From NCBI RefSeq assembly GCF_027943255.1, contig NC_072895.1:33330001-33394000 (forward strand): a stretch of DNA of 64,000 nt. The letters run 5' to 3'. Position numbers and translations under genes: made by a program. Of this stretch, positions 23,583 to 35,073 are shown in pieces; position 1 is the first letter of the stretch, and each line of letters begins with the position of its first letter. The DNA comes from Anastrepha obliqua. Its lineage: Eukaryota; Arthropoda; Insecta; Diptera; Tephritidae. The notes under the pieces were generated by a model. It was not told the DNA's origin. It saw nothing but the letters and a program-made list of their open reading frames with translations, and did not search any database.

Positions 23583-24281
23583 GGGGTAACACCACTGTAG
23601 AAATTTAAAAAAATTGTTTTTTTTTTTTATAAGCTTAAAAAATTCTTTGAACCTTTTAAAATACAGAACAAAAAGTTTTATACGTTACCGAAGTCTATTT
23701 CATAAATTAACGACTTCTCCAAATTTCTAAACTTTAAACGCGTTTTTCTCAAAACACGTTTTCTGAAATTGGCACGCAGCATAACTCAAACAATTTTAAA
23801 TATTTTTAATCAGGTTTTTCACTACGTTTGTATAATAACCTTCTTAAGAGAAGAGCGTAGGGGATTTTCGATAGATTAATTTAAACGATTGTTATAATTA
23901 TTTAAGTGCCGTTTTTTTAGTCCAAAATAGAGTTTTTTCCTTCAAATGCTTGCTAATTCCACAAAAATAAATATTTTTTAAATCCCCTACGTGTTTCTCT
24001 AGCTATTCTTATCTAGATTAAGAAAAAAAATGTTTCTTTGTTCCAGATTAAAATTTGCACTCTGTGCTGCGTGCCGCGGAGCTCCTTCAAGAGAAACCAC
24101 ATTACAAAAATGTCTCCAATGCCGCCATTTTGTAAAATTTTTCGATCAAACTTTGTAGTTTTGTATTTTGGTATATAAGTAATAACTTCCCAAATCAGAG
24201 TGATTGTTTCCTCTTTCCTTCTATACAAAAAAATTCTTTAAAAATCGTGTTTATTTTACGCGTGTACAGTGGTGTTACCCC
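23583..24281. mobile_element. TTAA-flanked non-autonomous element inside the tandem array
   Basis: The termini are inverted repeats (GGGGTAACACCACTGTA at 23583; complement TACAGTGGTGTTACCCC ending at 24281), each followed by TTAA (23579-23582 and 24282-24285). Sister array units carry the uninterrupted sequence, for example CCTTAATATAATAAATATAA near 25855, which is exactly the left flank joined to the right flank across one TTAA. The 699-bp interior is AT-rich and has no transposase. Confidence 0.9.
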
Positions 24282-24660
24282 TTAATATAATAAATTTAAT
24301 AATTTTGAAATCTATTAAATGTTGACCATTTTCGCATAGACTTTTTTAACATTTTTATAGTTTCTGTTTTTTTAATTTTTCAAGATAAAACCCACTTAAA
24401 AAAAATTCAAATTGGGGAAAAATTATATATTTCTTTCAAAAATGTTAAGGAATAATGTTTTTTTTGCTCTTTTTGAAAAACATTTTCATACTTTCATAAA
24501 TTTTGAAGTGAAACTTTTTAGGTGTCGATGGAGGAGCGAGAATGGAGAGTATAATTTCAAGGCCATGCAATGTTTTGGGCATTTTCGTTCCGCGAGAGGG
24601 AAAAAAGATATAACGTAGAGGAAAAGGAGAGAGAGCGCTATACCTTATGAATAACTTAGA

Positions 24661-24930
24661 TCAGTGCTGTCCAAAATGAAAAATGTGAGTGTGTAAGTGA
24701 GAACGAGAGAATGGGAGCAGCCCAGTGGGAAATTTAAACCAAAATAAATAAATATTGGATTGGAATAGAAAATTTTTGTGGGAGGAATCGAAATGCCTTT
24801 TGATATTACATCTATAGCTTCCTTTGAACGACTTGTAACATAAAAGGCATTGCAAGTCGCCAAAGGCATTTTCTAGCATAAAAAAGTTCTCACAGGGCAT
24901 TGTATTGCATACACTAAGCGTCGCGGACAA
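24661..24930 (-). pseudogene. BED-type zinc-finger remnant of a hAT transposase
   Basis: An 89-codon minus-strand frame contains LQCLLCYKSFKG and NIKRHFDSSHKNF. Cys28 and Cys31, then His46 and His51, give a C-X2-C-X14-H-X4-H pattern like the BED fingers at the N-terminus of hAT transposases, where they bind DNA. The frame runs out through the left terminal repeat, so residues after about 60 are not transposase. Only the DNA-binding part survives. Confidence 0.7.
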
Positions 24931-25023
24931 ACTCGGTATTTATTCGTTGCTGGTTTGCTAACGACTGAACGATGGAGAGTAAGAATACGTGTGATCAATT
25001 GATGTATGGGATGGACAGCACTG
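24662..25023. mobile_element. hAT-type MITE with relic zinc finger
   Basis: The termini CAGTGCTGTCCA (24662) and TGGACAGCACTG (ending 25023) are perfect inverted repeats. The 8-bp duplication ACTTAGAT flanks them at 24654-24661 and 25024-25031. An 8-bp target duplication is diagnostic of hAT transposons. The 362-bp element keeps a BED-type zinc-finger reading frame on the minus strand and lacks the catalytic domain. Confidence 0.9.
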
Positions 25024-26138
25024 ACTTAGATATACTTTAGGCTATTTTTCCTGAGTTTTTCCTTGTGGCTGCTAATTTCTAGTGAGAAATAACACTGCCT
25101 ACTTTTTGGCGCTTGTTTGTTGGTGTCAACTTGTAGGAAATATATTTTTGGTGCCTACTGTTTGGGGCGTTTTTTGGTCCCAATTTTTTGGCGTGTTTTT
25201 TTGAAAACATAAAAAAACAAAAAATTGGGGAAAGAATTATTTATCTTTGGGAATAATTTTATTTCACTATTTTTGAAAAAAAATTCCGTTAATATAATAA
25301 ATATAAATAAATTTAATAATTTTGATAAAATATGATATTTTGTAAAAGTTGAAAATTTTAGCATTTTTATAGATAAAAAAGCTTTTGAAAAAAGAAATTG
25401 GGGAAAATATTATATATTTTTGTTTAAAATTTCTGGGAATCATTTTGTTTCGCCATTTGTGAAAAACATGCCCTTAACATAATTAATATAAATAAATTTA
25501 ATACTTTTGCAATGAATTTAAATTTTTTTTTTAATTTTTTCAGATAAAACATAGAATATTTTGAAAACATAAAAATAAAAAGGGGGAATTGGGAATTTGG
25601 AAATTTATATTTTTCTTAAAAATCTTGGGGAATATTTTTTTTTGCCATTTTTTTGCGCTTAATATAAAAAATATTAAAAAATTTACTAATTTTGAAATTT
25701 TTTAAATGTTGAAAAATTTTGGATAGACTTTTCCTAACATTTTTATAGATTTTTTAAATTTTTCAAGACAAAATATTCTTTGAAAAATCAAAATTATATA
25801 TTTTTGTTAAAAATGCTGAGGATTAATTTTGTTTTGCCATTTTTGAAAACCATTTCCTTAATATAATAAATATAATAATTTTGAAATTTATTCAACGTTT
25901 AAAATTTTTGTAGAGTTTTTGACAGTTTTATGGCATTTTTTCATTACATCATTTTGTTTAACATTTTAGGAAATAATTTTTTTTTCCACTTTTGAAAAAT
26001 TAACGAATTATCGGCAACGTCCAAACTACGTAGATCACTCGACATCGAATCGCTGAATGGTTGAAAATTCACTTACAAAAATTCAAAATTATAAAAATAC
26101 TTTGATCCGCATTGTGATGGCGTACCCTGTACAAACGT

Positions 26139-26357
26139 TTAGTTTGCAGACAACTTAAATTTTTTTTCGCTCAACATCTCTCTACTGCTGACGGCATCGT
26201 TTTCCTTGTTATCATCCTCATCATCGCCACCAATCGAATTGAGCTGTCGCAGGCAGCTGCTTCTGCTTCGCTTCAAAATTTGCGCAATTAAAGGCGACAT
26301 GACAGACTGACAGACAATCAGCCCAAGCAGGCATACCCACAACCAGACATGACACAT
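26139..26357 (-). CDS. candidate small secreted protein (unrecognised, 72 aa)
   Basis: A complete frame begins MCHVWLWVCLLGLIVCQSVM, a plausible signal peptide, followed by a dibasic KRSRSS stretch and an acidic GGDDEDDNKEND segment, and ends FKLSAN. A hydrophobic leader, dibasic site and short length are also features of neuropeptide precursors, but I cannot match it to any family. It lies in a stretch without transposon signatures (26030-26940). There is no evidence of transcription, and chance is a real possibility at this length. Promoter and polyadenylation signals are not obvious. Confidence 0.2.
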   Translation of the reverse strand: MCHVWLWVCLLGLIVCQSVMSPLIAQILKRSRSSCLRQLNSIGGDDEDDNKENDAVSSREMLSEKKFKLSAN

Positions 26358-26940
26358 TCATCTTCGTTGGCGAAATAAATTTTTTTTAATTAATTTAATT
26401 AGCATGCAAATTGCGACGTCACAACAATGCCAACAACATTCATTAACTTGACAAATTACGATAACTTTGTTGGTAAGAGTTGAAATCTGAAGTCAAATAA
26501 AATCAACGCTGCAATAATCGTAATAAATTGATCATTCTTTAATGTGCCCAGACAGAGGCAGGAGCGAAAAAGGAGGAAGGAGGGAAACACCGAAAGTAAT
26601 GAATTGAACAAAAGCGGGCAGTTGAAAGAGAAAATGCGTTTAAAATCGAAGCAAGAGTGAGCAAAATTCTGTCATTGAATAAAATTTCAGCGCTTGAACA
26701 ATTATGGAGGCCATTCTTAATGCAGATGAAACGTTTGGAAAGCCTGAGTATTTTGTCACTTTTGCACTTGTATGTACAAATGTGAAAATTAGTTTGCGGT
26801 TTCCTCAGAGTTTAGTGTCACAACTCACAACTTTGAGTTCTTACCTTGTGGAAGTCGTTAATATTAGGCGGACTTATTGGCCGGCTGCATAGAAAAGTTG
26901 GAGAGGGGAACGTGCAAATTTTAATGCTTAAATGAAGTGA
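26358..26940. other. non-coding, nothing recognised
   Basis: Mixed sequence between two repeat arrays, with no recognisable gene. Confidence 0.4.
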
Positions 26941-28033
26941 AACGTCTTTAGTGAGTGGAATAAATTTTTTATTTTTTTATATTTTTTTAATAAATTTTTT
27001 ATATTTTTTTAATATATTTTTTTATTTAGAAATGTTTTTTTGTACATTTTTTTATTTAGAAATGTTTTTTTTTGTATATTTTTTTATTTAAAATTGTTTT
27101 TTATATATTTTGAAACAGTTTTTTTAATTCTACTAACTATTAATTTAGAAATATTGCCTTTGTTACAGACCACGAAGAACAGATTATATTTATAATTTTT
27201 ATAGATTTTATTTATGTTGCTTTTTATTATTTTTTTTGAGTTTTTTATAAGTTTATTTATTTTATTGTTTCTATTTATTTTTCACTTTTTTATAAATTTT
27301 ATTTATTTTATTATATGTATTTATTTCTTATTTTTTTATAATTGTTTTTTTATAAATTTTATTGTTTCTATTTTTTTATAGCTTTTATTTATTTTATTAT
27401 TAATTTTTCTTAGAAATTTTATTTTTTTTATTAAAATGACTTTTTTATTTATATTATTTTTTTATTTTTTCATAATTTTTACTTATTTTATTATTTTCTA
27501 TTTTTTATAATTTTTATTTATTTAACTATTTGCATTAATTTTCTTTTTATGAATTTTATTGTTTCTATTTATTTTTTGTTTATATTATTTTTTTCATGAT
27601 TTTTACTTATTGTATTGTATTATTTTCTATTTTTTTTATAATTTTTTTTCATTTTTTTTATAAATTTTATTGTTTCTATTTATTTTTTATAATTTTTATT
27701 TATTTTTTTATTTTCTTATGATTTTGATTTATTTTATTATTTCTATTTATTTTTTTACAGTTTTTATTTATCTTATTATTAATTTTTCTTATAATTGTTA
27801 TTTATTTTACTATTTCTATTTATTTTTTTATAAGTTTTATTTGTTTTACTCTTTGCGTTTAATTTTTTTTTTAAATAAACTTTATTTATTTCATTATTTC
27901 TATATGTTTTTTATAATTTTGTTTTTTGTTCTTTTAAAAATTTTATTGTTTCCATTCTTTTTTTTATTGTTTTTATTTATTTTATTATTAATTTTTTTAT
28001 AAATTTTATTTTTTCATGATTTTACTTATTTTA

Positions 28034-29289
28034 AAAGGACTATGAATAAGTTCGTGCGGTTTTTTTCGAAATTTGAAACTTTATTGACGTAAAATGGTTA
28101 CAAATTTAATATTCAAAGTATTGTCCATCGCTTACTACTACTTTTTCCCATCTTTCTGGCAATTCACGGATTCCCTTTGTGAAAAATTCGGTCGGTTTTG
28201 CCGCAATCCACGAATCGATCCATTTTTTGACTTCATCGTAATTACGGAAGTGCTGGTCAGCCAGGCCATGTTGCATCGATCGGAAGAGATAGTAATCGGA
28301 TGGCGCAAGGTCTGGACTATACGGCGGGTGGGGTAGGACATCCCATTTGAGCGTTTCTAAGTATGTTTTGACCACTTGTGCAACATGTGGCCGAGCATTG
28401 TCATGTTGCAAAATAACTTTGTCGTGTCTATCGGCGTATTGCGGCCGTTTTTCTCGCAGTGCTCGGCTCAAACGCATCAATTGTCGTCGGTAGACATCCC
28501 CCGTAATCGTTTCATTCGGTTTCAGTAGCTCATAATACACAACACCCAGCTGGTCCCACCAGATACACAGCATAACCTTCAGGCCATGAATATTCTGCGC
28601 CGACGTCGATGTTGAAGCATGGCCAGGGTATCCATACGTTGCCCGACGTTTTGGATTGTCGTAATGGACCCACTTTTCATCGCCAGTCACAATTCGATGC
28701 AAAAAACCCTTTCTTTTGTGCCGTTGAAGCAGTTGTTCGCATGCCATAAAACGGCGTTCAACGTCTCTTGGCTTCAATTCATACGGCACCCAATGGCCTA
28801 CCTTTCGGATCATTCCCATGGCTTTTAAACGTTTGGAAATGGTTGATTGATCAACTCCCAAAGTTTTTGCAACCTCTTCTTGCGTTTGAGCCGCATCTTG
28901 ATCGAGCAATTCCTCCAATTCGGTATCCATGAACTTTGGCGGCGCACCCTCGCGTTCTTCGTCTTCCAAGCCAAAATCACCACTTTTAAAGCGTGCAAAC
29001 CACTTCTGGCACGTTCGCTCAGCTAGAGCATGCTCACCATAAACTTCCACCAAGATACGATGACTTTCGGCTGCTTTTTTCTTCATATTAAAGAATTCCC
29101 CGCAAAAACACATTATTTGGCACGAAATTCGACATTTTCAAGTGTGGTAAAAATATTGTTGTTTACGCTTCAAATAAAAAACTTATACTGACGTTTGTGC
29201 CTTACGACAGTAGTTCTCCAATGAATGTTACGCCATGAATGAGTTACGCCATCTGTTGTAAAACCGCACGAACTTATTCATAGTCCTAT
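28034..29289 (-). mobile_element. near-intact mariner (mauritiana-like) element
   Basis: A complete 1256-bp mariner. The terminal repeats share a run of 27 identical bases containing GGACTATGAATAAGTTCGTG (left from 28037; right complement to 29286). TA flanks both ends (28032-28033 and 29290-29291). Array copies such as ACTTATTTTATTATTTTC near 27484 show the empty site. A 335-codon transposase frame lies inside on the minus strand. Length, ends and motif order match the Mos1 branch of mariner. Of the mariner copies here it is the only one with a long uninterrupted transposase. Confidence 0.93.
28106..29113 (-). CDS. mariner transposase, nearly full length
   Basis: The 335-residue frame encodes a DD34D transposase that would cut and rejoin the element ends at TA sites. 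Residues about 5-100 hold the two helix-turn-helix DNA-binding regions. WVPYEL is at 108-113. The catalytic acids are Asp145 (TGDEKW), Asp238 (LQHDNARPH) and Asp273 (PDLAPSD), with 34 residues between the last two. The C-terminus ends SDGQYFEY. The family start (MSNFVPN) lies at 29135, but one extra base in the G run at 29098-29101 (read as C on the plus strand) puts it out of frame. The open frame therefore begins at MCFCGEFF, about 10-15 residues short. Whether this product can still act is unknown. Confidence 0.9.
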   Translation of the reverse strand: MCFCGEFFNMKKKAAESHRILVEVYGEHALAERTCQKWFARFKSGDFGLEDEEREGAPPKFMDTELEELLDQDAAQTQEEVAKTLGVDQSTISKRLKAMGMIRKVGHWVPYELKPRDVERRFMACEQLLQRHKRKGFLHRIVTGDEKWVHYDNPKRRATYGYPGHASTSTSAQNIHGLKVMLCIWWDQLGVVYYELLKPNETITGDVYRRQLMRLSRALREKRPQYADRHDKVILQHDNARPHVAQVVKTYLETLKWDVLPHPPYSPDLAPSDYYLFRSMQHGLADQHFRNYDEVKKWIDSWIAAKPTEFFTKGIRELPERWEKVVVSDGQYFEY

Positions 29290-29612
29290 TATTATTTTCC
29301 ATTCTTTTATAATTTTTATTTATTTCACTATTTCTATTTTTTTTTTATAATAAATTTTATTTATTTTATTACTTCTATTTATTTTTTATAATTTTTATTA
29401 ATTTGTTTTTCTTAACTTTTTTATAAATTTTATTGTTTCTATTTATTTTTTATTTGTTATAGTTTTTATTTATTTTTTTATTTCCATTTATTTTTTATTT
29501 TTTTTTTTTTAATAAATTTTATAAATTTTTTTATTTCTATTTATTTTTTAATTCTTTTTGTTAATTTTTTTATAAATTTTATTTATTTTTTCATTTCCAT
29601 TTATGATATTTT

Positions 29613-29880
29613 TACAGGATTGCCAAAATAATGCTACGAACTTCCCACACGCAAACAACCAACTTTATTTTATCACTTCCAAGGAAGGAATGTAAAATAT
29701 TGGTTAGAGTACTGACGGGACACTGTCTTACCCCACATCACGCAGCTAAAATGGCATTGGTCCAGAATGACGAGTGCAACTTATGCGAAGAGAAAAGGCG
29801 TACGTTAATACACCTCCTTTGCCATTGTCCTGCTCTAAGCAGAACTCATTACAACTGCCTGTGATCGGTATACTTTTTAT
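29613..29880 (+). pseudogene. 5'-truncated LINE, C-terminal tail
   Basis: The 77-codon frame at 29631-29864 reads LVRVLTGHCLTPHHAAKM, then DECNLCEEKRRTLIHLL and CHCPALSRTHY. This is the post-RNase H C-terminal region of I/LOA/R1-type LINEs, with the usual C..C...H...C array. Everything upstream is missing, consistent with 5' truncation. It sits at the right edge of the AT-rich array. Confidence 0.75.
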
Positions 29881-30980
29881 CTCTGAAGATTATTGCTAAC
29901 ATTTATTTATAAGAAAAAAATTGCGAACTAGTTAAAACACCCTGTGTGCATGCAAATATACATTTGTGCATATACGCCTGTAAACTCTTTAGGGCATCGG
30001 TCCATATAACCATTCATAGCTAAAGAGTTTTGCAGATGCCTACGCATATTCAGGCAAATAGAACAGTTCATTTATTTCACATCAAGTCTGATGTGACGGG
30101 CTGACGATTTACATTGCGAATCGCAGCCTCATCAGTTTTTCACTGATGCAGACTAAATGGCCTACAGGCAAAGAAACAACTGACATCAAACAAGTTGTAA
30201 TCGGCATCCGTATACAAATACATATCTACATAATATTTATCCGCGTCATGGATGCAGGCAATTACAAAAGCTCGTTCGGGCAATTTTTCTTGAAATTTTT
30301 TTTTTTAACGTTTTAAACAATAAGAAAATTTCCAAAGCCTGGTTTTATTGTTGACAATTTCAATTGCTAATGCCAGGCTGTTGTTCGCCTCATAGCCACT
30401 TCAGTGCGTTCAAGGGTTAAATACCAATCACTTTGCAGGCGCACTGGTTGTTGTGTTACTTGTTGACTTGGCGATTTCATGCGATCTGCATGTCGCTGGC
30501 AATATTTCTGTGCATTCACGGTGTTCAGCGCATTGTTAAAAAGCCATTACCACTCTTCGTGTCAACTTTAACACGTAGCAGGCAACGGTAGTTTTTAAGT
30601 GTACGCTCTCTTCCTATAAGCGAATAGATAGCAGCACTGCAGTGGGCCGAAAGTCAGGCGAGTTGTTATAAATACGAAATTCTAAACTGGAGTTCAGAGT
30701 TACAGAAACAGTTTTTTTTGCTTTTGGAGTTCAATTTAGCTTAGCTTTTTTTTTACAAAAAGACTCAAAATATGCAACTTATTAAACACACATTTGCTCT
30801 GTCTAATAGAATGTCATGATGTCCCGATTGCCCGAAATTCGTCTCAGGTTTCAACACTTAGCAGATCGATCCTAATCAGCAATGTGCGCTAGGCGCTTCT
30901 AACACAACCTAGACGTCATAAACCAAGCTTAGACATATGGTAAACCAACTGCTTCGACACATTAGTGATTTCGTTTTGGT
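29881..30980. other. non-coding, nothing recognised
   Basis: Mixed-composition sequence without a recognisable gene or repeat boundary. Confidence 0.4.
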
Positions 30981-31004
30981 ATCAGATACTTTTGGTTTTG
31001 TGAA

Positions 31005-32151
31005 AATGTCTGATTTTGTGCCGAATAATCGACATTTGCGGGAAGTGTTGATTTTCCTCTTTCATTCGAAAAAAACGGCGGAAACGGCGGCTGAAGAGCA
31101 TCGAAAGCTATAAAAAGTTTATGGAGATGCTGCTTTAAGTAAAACAACGTGCCGAGATTGGTTCCGTCGCTTCAAAGACGGTGATTTTAATGTTGACGAC
31201 CGTCCGCGTGTAGGAAGGCCAAAAACCTTTGAAGACGCTGAATTGGAGGCATTGCTCAAATGGGATCCGTGTCAAACGCAAGAAGAGCTTGCTTCAGTAT
31301 TAGGAGTTAACCGCCAATCCATTTCCAAGCGATTGCATGCTTTGGGAATGATTCAGAAACAGGGGACTTTTTGTTCCTTATGAGTTAAAACCAAGGGATA
31401 TTGAACGTCGTTTTTTCGACGTTCCGCCTGTGAACAACTGATCCAGCGGCAAAAAAGGAAGGGTTTTCTTCATCGCATCGTGACGGGTGATGAAAAATGG
31501 ATTCATTACAGCAATCCAAAGAAAAGAAAGTCATGGAGACTGCCCGGTCATGCTTCTATGTCGTCACGTCGGCCGAATATTCACGCTGCGAAGGTTATGG
31601 TATGTGGCTTGGTGGGACCAAGTTGGTGTTATTTATTATGAAGTGTTAAAACCAAGCGAAACCATGACTGGGAATCGGAGTCGACTTCAATTGATGCGAT
31701 TGAGCCGAGCACTGCGCGTGAAGAGGCCGCAACACGCGGAGAGACATGAAAAAGTGATTCTACAGCATGACAAAGCTCAGCCTCTCGTTACCAAACCCGT
31801 TAAAACCTACCTGGAAACACTGAAGTGGGAAATTCTACCCCACCCGTCATATTCTCCAGATATTCGCCGTCCGATTATCACCTGTTCCGATCGATGGCAC
31901 ATGGTCTAGCTGACCAGCAGTTCCATTCATATGAAGACATCAAAAAATAGCTTGATCTGTGGATAGCCTCAAAAGAGGCTATCAGTTTTACCGCGACGGT
32001 ATACGAGATCTACCAGAAATATGGGAAAAAGTAGTAGCCAGCGATGGGCAATACTTTCAATGATTCACTTGTAACCATTTTTTTTTTCAGAATGAAGTTG
32101 TATTTTCATCAAAAACAAAAAAAACAAACAGCGAGAACTTAGTTGCGCACC
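31005..32151 (+). pseudogene. mariner (mauritiana-like) pseudogene with 3' terminal repeat
   Basis: From the ATG at 31005 it reads SDFVPNNRHLREVL, matching the start of the mauritiana group. It then passes in-frame stops (31111) and frameshifts (near 31370 and 31590). Recognisable blocks are FRRFKDGDFNVDD, the region of TGDEKW at about 31485-31500, LQHDKAQPLVTKPVKTYLET (HDNA altered to HDKA) and LPHPSYSPDIRR. The end reads SDGQYFQ near 32042-32060. The 3' repeat ends AGTTGCGCACC at 32151, followed by TA. I could not find a matching left repeat. Inactive. Confidence 0.85.
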
Positions 32152-33753
32152 TAATATGTTTTCAATCAAACAATAGAATAATATTTCAAAATAATAATAA
32201 AAACTTTCTAATCAAATCATAGATTAAACATGCTTTCGAAAAATCTCAAATTTTTTTGGTACTGCTATTTTCCTGTTCGCAACTGTATGTATAGACGTGT
32301 GAATAACTGCTTTGCTAACAGCGATTGGTGGCATGTGCAACATGTTGCCGCGTCATTAGACACTTAGCGCCTTCTCTCTGCGTTCTTATTCATTAACCTA
32401 TGACAAATTGCAACGGCTGGTCGCGCAAAAGAACAACAAAAATTACAGCAAGTTGCAAAATTTTGGTTTTTTTTTGGCACAGTAACTATGATTTGCACAG
32501 CCGATTGGGTTGCATTTAGTATGGCAAACAGGTGGAAAATCTACAAAACGGTGTTGTAAACTTAAAGCGCGACGCCGCTAAGCATAATGAGCCTCACACC
32601 ACCGTCTTGGCGCAGGGGCTGTAAAAACTGTCCACCGCGTCATGGGTGTGTTTGGCTTTTAACACCTAACAAAACGGTATTCAACCAAAGGCACTCGGCG
32701 TTTTCGCTACTGAGCGGTAAGAAAAGCTGTGACACGCCTATTTTGCCACACAAACTGGCAGTTGTTAATTTCATGGCAAATTTTTGCGAATTACCGGCAT
32801 CACTAAATGGTTAATTGACAAGTTTATTTTGATGTCAGTGCAAAGAGAAGTAACTGTTTCGTGTTTCTTCAAATTGAATTTCAAATTAAAGAGTCGAGTT
32901 ATCTGGACTTTGCGGACTTTCGGTGAAATTACGAGGTCCATATTGGATTTGGCATGGCGGAGGAGAAAGCGAGACAAGAAGCATAGTTTTGGACAAATAA
33001 ATTTCACTCTTCATGTGCTTTGAAGTCTGGATATGCATTTTTTTTTATTAAATTACATTTCATTTTTTTATTTGATTTTTTATCTAACGAAAAACCACAA
33101 CAAATTGTCACTCTGCGTATACATTGGCGCTCAGCAATCACAAGCAGAGCTTCCATTTTTCAGATGCAGCGATTCTGTTTGTGCATGTCGCTGCGTAGTT
33201 CAAAAAAGCCAGAATGCAGCTCCGCTGTGGCCAAGGCTGCAAATGAAAAGATTCATTGTTTGCTGGGCGGTATGATATATTGCTGAAAGCACAGGTCGTC
33301 CAAATTCACATCTTAAATTTCAGCCCAAAAAAAAAGTTGACAATCATGGCTTCGTAATATTCCTTGTCGGCCGGCCGCAATGGTGTTTCTAACAGCATTT
33401 TCGGTCAAATGAGCCAACGATGCTAACTCTCCAAAATCACAACAAAATTGTCACTTTTCGTCTTCCGATCACCAAAATTTGGTTTCCTTTTGTTTCGTCC
33501 TTTGCTTCGCCGCGGGTAAAGCGAATTGAGAGGAAAAAAAAGAGTTTTCAGCCATATCTGAAGTCTTATTAGGAAAAGGAAGAACAAACAGAGTTAACAC
33601 CAGAGTTAATTAGAGCTTTGAAACGAATAATCTGAGTGTTTAGTTGCCGAGATCGATGTCAAGACGTTGATGTTCCTGGCTTGGATGCCACACTCCTAGC
33701 CTCAACAGTCAAATCCCTCGGCACACAAAGCAGCACAGCTTACACTTTGTTAA
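32152..33753. other. non-coding, nothing recognised
   Basis: Mixed-composition sequence. Open frames near 32587-33290 overlap one another and have no recognisable domain. Confidence 0.4.
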
Positions 33754-33998
33754 TACCGCCGGGATCAAAAAGTTTCTGGAACAACCACCAGGCAACCCTC
33801 TAAGTCAACTTATTTGAGTTCTGTCGTCTTTTAGGTTGCCACATCCGTGATTAACTTTCCTATAAAAATTGTATCGCCATTGCTTGAAATGCAGTTTTTT
33901 TTTAAGTTTTAAAAATGGATATGAACAACAACGATTTGGTATTAAATTTCACGTTAAAAATGATTTCAAACTTAAGAAATCTTGGTAAACTGTTTCGG

Positions 33999-35073
33999 AG
34001 ATGCTCTGACTGGTTTGCCAAAATTGCTTTCATCTAAGGAGAGGCCTTGAAGGCCATCTGCAGGCTGATACACAATGGGAACTGATACGGCCCCTGTCCG
34101 GCATTGGAAAACAGAGAAGGCATGAACTTCGATCCAACGATCCTCGCCATCCCCCTTGACTCCATGCCATCAAGAGTCGTACTTGAAAAGAGATACAGTG
34201 TAGTGCTAACAGAGGCTCAGTTGTGGGAAGACTCAGAAAATGAGCCCGGCATACACTATTTTCGCATTTTCCAGCAGAACAAACCTGCAATTTGCTCTTG
34301 GAATGCACGTATCCGTGTTTCAAGCGAAGGTGTATGCTGCTCAAGAAGCGATGAACTTTGTTGTGGAAAACCGAAGGAGAGGCAGATCTATATGTGTCTG
34401 CAGCGACAGCCAAGCTGCGCTTATGGCCTTAGACAGCCCTCCAACCACATCAGGGGTAGTGAAGTCCTGTAAATCCAGGCTGAACTATGTCGGTAGGAAT
34501 AATAGCCTGATGCTAACATGGGTTCTGGGACACGTGTATATCGTGGGTAACGAGACCTCTGACTCTTTAGCAAAGAAATTGGCTCCAGAGCCCGTTTTCC
34601 CACTCCCTTCTGCGGCCATCAAAGCCACGGTTAGCAAATGGGTTACTACAACTCACAAGCGAGCTGGACAGGCTGAGAGAGGCTGCAGATGGATTAAACC
34701 GATGTTACCTGTCATGTTTGATCGACTATCGCAAACCCTCCTGCCATTAAGCAGAAGGGAGTGCTGATGACGGGCCACTTTCTGTAGGCGAAGCACATGG
34801 AAAGGGTGGGCATCTCAGACAGTGTATTTTGCCCAGCTTGTGAAGAGGAGAATGAGACGGCGGACCACTTCCTGTGCGTTTGCCACGCCTTCGCTCGAAT
34901 CAGGTTTGTGGTCTTTGGTACTGATGTGTTAAGAAGCGACCACCTTGGCTCATAGGCATCACAAGATCTACTCAGATTTCTTCGGACATGAGGTGGAGTT
35001 AAAGAAAATTAAAAGGGAATCCAAGTGAGTACAATAGACTTAATTAATATCTGAGTGCAGCACTTGAAAAAAA
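33999..35073 (+). mobile_element. 5'-truncated LINE with RNase H, poly-A tail and 12-bp duplication
   Basis: Flanked by AAACTGTTTCGG at 33987-33998 and 35074-35085, and ending in an A run. The main frame, 34240-34767, carries an RNase H domain: VFQAKVYAAQEA (the family Glu of QAE is Lys here), CSDSQAALMAL, and GHVYIVGNETSDSLAKKLA. It is followed in shifted frames by MTGHFL and CPACEEENETADHFLC. It is a jockey-superfamily element of the RNase H-bearing kind. Lys in place of the catalytic Glu, plus frameshifts, make it dead. It inserted into a mariner. Confidence 0.9.

Larger units (their letters stand above)
23478..26030 (+). repeat. diverged AT-rich tandem array, interrupted by two transposons
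   Basis: A unit of roughly 200-290 bp recurs. Landmarks in order are AAATTGGGGAAAAATTATAT, TTTTTTTGCCATTTTTGAAAA, CCTTAATATAATAAATATAA and TTTTCAGATAAAAC-like blocks. Copies begin near 23500, 24400, 25215, 25400, 25585 and 25790. The elements at 23583-24281 and 24662-25023 are later insertions. It is not coding. Confidence 0.75.
26945..29612 (+). repeat. AT-rich tandem array interrupted by a mariner
   Basis: Short diverged units of the form TTTATTATTTCTATTTATTT with TTTTATAATTTTTATTTATT fill 26945-28033 and 29290-29612. The mariner at 28034-29289 splits the array at a TA. The open frame at 27670-28002 (Phe, Tyr, Ile) is an artefact of this repeat. Confidence 0.8.

Noticed and set aside
27670..28002. 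110-codon open frame resembling a membrane protein
   Set aside because: It is a Phe/Tyr/Ile translation of an AT-rich tandem repeat, with no initiation context and no domain.
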